Assembly: GCA_045546175.1 (NCBI GenBank)
Contig: JAZQCI010000062.1
Location: 1 to 47,866, forward strand
Reading direction: 5' to 3'
Length of the DNA stretch: 47,866 nt
From: CAG-791 sp045546175
GTDB taxonomy: Bacteria > Bacillota > Clostridia > Lachnospirales > Lachnospiraceae
The notes below the pieces were generated by a model. The model did no database searches and was not told where the DNA came from. It saw only the letters and a list, made by a program, of their open reading frames with translations. Shown here one piece after another: positions 47,324 through 47,866 of the stretch (positions are counted from its first letter, which is position 1; each line of letters begins with the position of its first letter). A program made the position numbers and the translations under genes.

Positions 47324-47438
47324 TTTATCTCAGGGGGAGGCCCCCTCTGAGATAAATGATGCACACGCGTGCGGAAAGGTAGAAGTTGCCTTTGACGGCA
47401 ACCCGCACGCGGCGCAGAGGCTCGCGAAGCGAGCCTTA
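47324..47438 (-). repeat. structured intergenic repeat, copy 2
   Basis: Reading the minus strand, GGCTCGCTTCGCGAGCC (47419-47435) is followed by GCGTGCGG, GTTGCC, GGCAAC, CCGCACGC and GTGTGCATC. The last hairpin is TTTATCTCAGAGGGGG with CCCCCTGAGATAAA (47324-47356). Apart from the last hairpin it repeats 8267-8347. In the first loop one copy has GGA and the other TTC, so the pairing is kept. Located upstream of the PreA-like gene. Confidence 0.7.
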
Positions 47439-47460
47439 ATTCAGGCCCCATCCCGCCAAA

Positions 47461-47495
47461 CACCCCCGGGGTCCGCATACGAGAGCCCGGGGGTG
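47461..47495 (-). terminator. terminator of the dicarboxylate symporter gene
   Basis: CACCCCCGGG pairs with CCCGGGGGTG around a 15-base loop; the minus strand continues with GTTTGG. It lies 24 bases after the symporter stop. Confidence 0.65.
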
Positions 47496-47518
47496 TCCTC
47501 TTTTAACAATATGCAGTT

Positions 47519-47866
47519 TTACTCAATACTGTCTTCCGGCTTCACTTCCGCAATGCCGTGCTTCTCCGCGTATCCGGTGAGGAACAGGGTCAGCGCGCCG
47601 TCGCCTGTGACGTTGCAGGCTGTTCCGAAGGAATCCTGCAGAGCGAAGATGGTCAGCATCAGCGCCGTGCCGTTCTCGTCAAAGCCGAGAACGCCGGTGA
47701 TCAGGCCAAGTGAAGCCATGACGGTTCCGCCGGGAACGCCGGGCGCGCCGATGGCAAATACGCCCAGGAGCAGGCAGAAGAGAATCATGGAGCCTGCGGC
47801 CGGCAGGGTGCCGTAGAGAATCTTGGAGACCACCATGACGAAGAAAACCTCGGTGAGCACAGAGCC
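47519..47866 (-). CDS. dicarboxylate/amino acid:cation symporter, C-terminal fragment
   Basis: Only the last 115 codons are inside the window; the frame is open to the right edge. The fragment contains FAIGAPGVPGGTVMASLGLITGVLGF and FALQDSFGTACNVTGDGALTLFLTGYAE, the substrate- and Na+-binding part (hairpin 2, helices 7-8) of the DAACS family (GltP, DctA, SstT). The aspartate in LQDSFGTACNVTGD is the conserved cation/substrate site region. It probably takes up glutamate, serine or C4-dicarboxylates with Na+ or H+. The exact substrate needs the missing N-terminal half. Confidence 0.88.
   Translation of the reverse strand, partial: GSVLTEVFFVMVVSKILYGTLPAAGSMILFCLLLGVFAIGAPGVPGGTVMASLGLITGVLGFDENGTALMLTIFALQDSFGTACNVTGDGALTLFLTGYAEKHGIAEVKPEDSIE

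Overview
The window looks like a chromosomal segment from a Gram-positive anaerobic Clostridia/Lachnospiraceae-type gut bacterium. The reasons are: high-GC coding sequence with strong AGGAGG-type ribosome binding sites; lipoproteins whose solute-binding genes have no dedicated ATPase; many Fe-S and radical-SAM enzymes (YgiQ, a TIGR01212 protein, an aldo/keto reductase with ferredoxin domain, a PreA-like enzyme); and an ECF sigma/anti-sigma/DUF4349 cluster. No rRNA, tRNA, CRISPR or phage genes were recognised. This is inference from protein families; no database search was run.

Layout. 1-5900 is a scarred, AT-richer stretch. It holds a tlyA fragment at the left edge, a Nudix gene cut off inside its Nudix box, a decayed nuclease-like gene, an ABC exporter that has lost both an internal block and its 3' end, and three copies (A 570-774, B 1699-1903, C 5537-5742) of a ~205-bp element with TTAGGCAYAAA terminal inverted repeats. 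A radical-SAM gene and an aldo/keto reductase lie between copies B and C. 5900-10520 carries an HD-domain alarmone-hydrolase-like gene, a repeat-bearing lipoprotein and ygiQ. 10580-16190 is a leftward run: yfbR, yfcE, then an MBOAT acyltransferase, its SGNH partner and a large polytopic GT-C-like protein, probably a surface-glycan acylation unit. 16300-19700 has a lactonase, a K+ channel and a histidine phosphatase. 19830-22480 is an ECF sigma factor, anti-sigma-like protein and DUF4349 lipoprotein operon. 22640-25060 is an unusual 806-residue adenosine-deaminase-like protein with extra domains.

25200-36870 is a maltodextrin/alpha-glucan locus read leftward: a double-membrane-anchored, domain-swapped GH3 protein and a LacI regulator, then a binding protein with a clear promoter and operator, two permeases, a DUF624 protein, 4-alpha-glucanotransferase and an oligo-1,6-glucosidase-like GH13 enzyme. 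37180-40920 is a PhoP/PhoR-like two-component pair followed by a Na/Pi cotransporter with a PhoU-like tail. A seven-unit 74-bp tandem repeat array (about 40994-41530) fills the gap to a split chromate transporter pair, between two near-duplicate terminators. The right end has a Ca2+/Na+ exchanger, an Rrf2 regulator with GDSL hydrolase, an amidohydrolase remnant, a MATE gene with a large in-frame internal deletion, a fused PreA-like Fe-S enzyme, and the 3' part of a dicarboxylate symporter.

The best candidates for undescribed biology are the ~205-bp element family and its association with broken genes, the three-domain adenosine deaminase, the 74-bp array, a second structured repeat shared between 8267-8383 and 47324-47438, and the degenerate GH3 protein.
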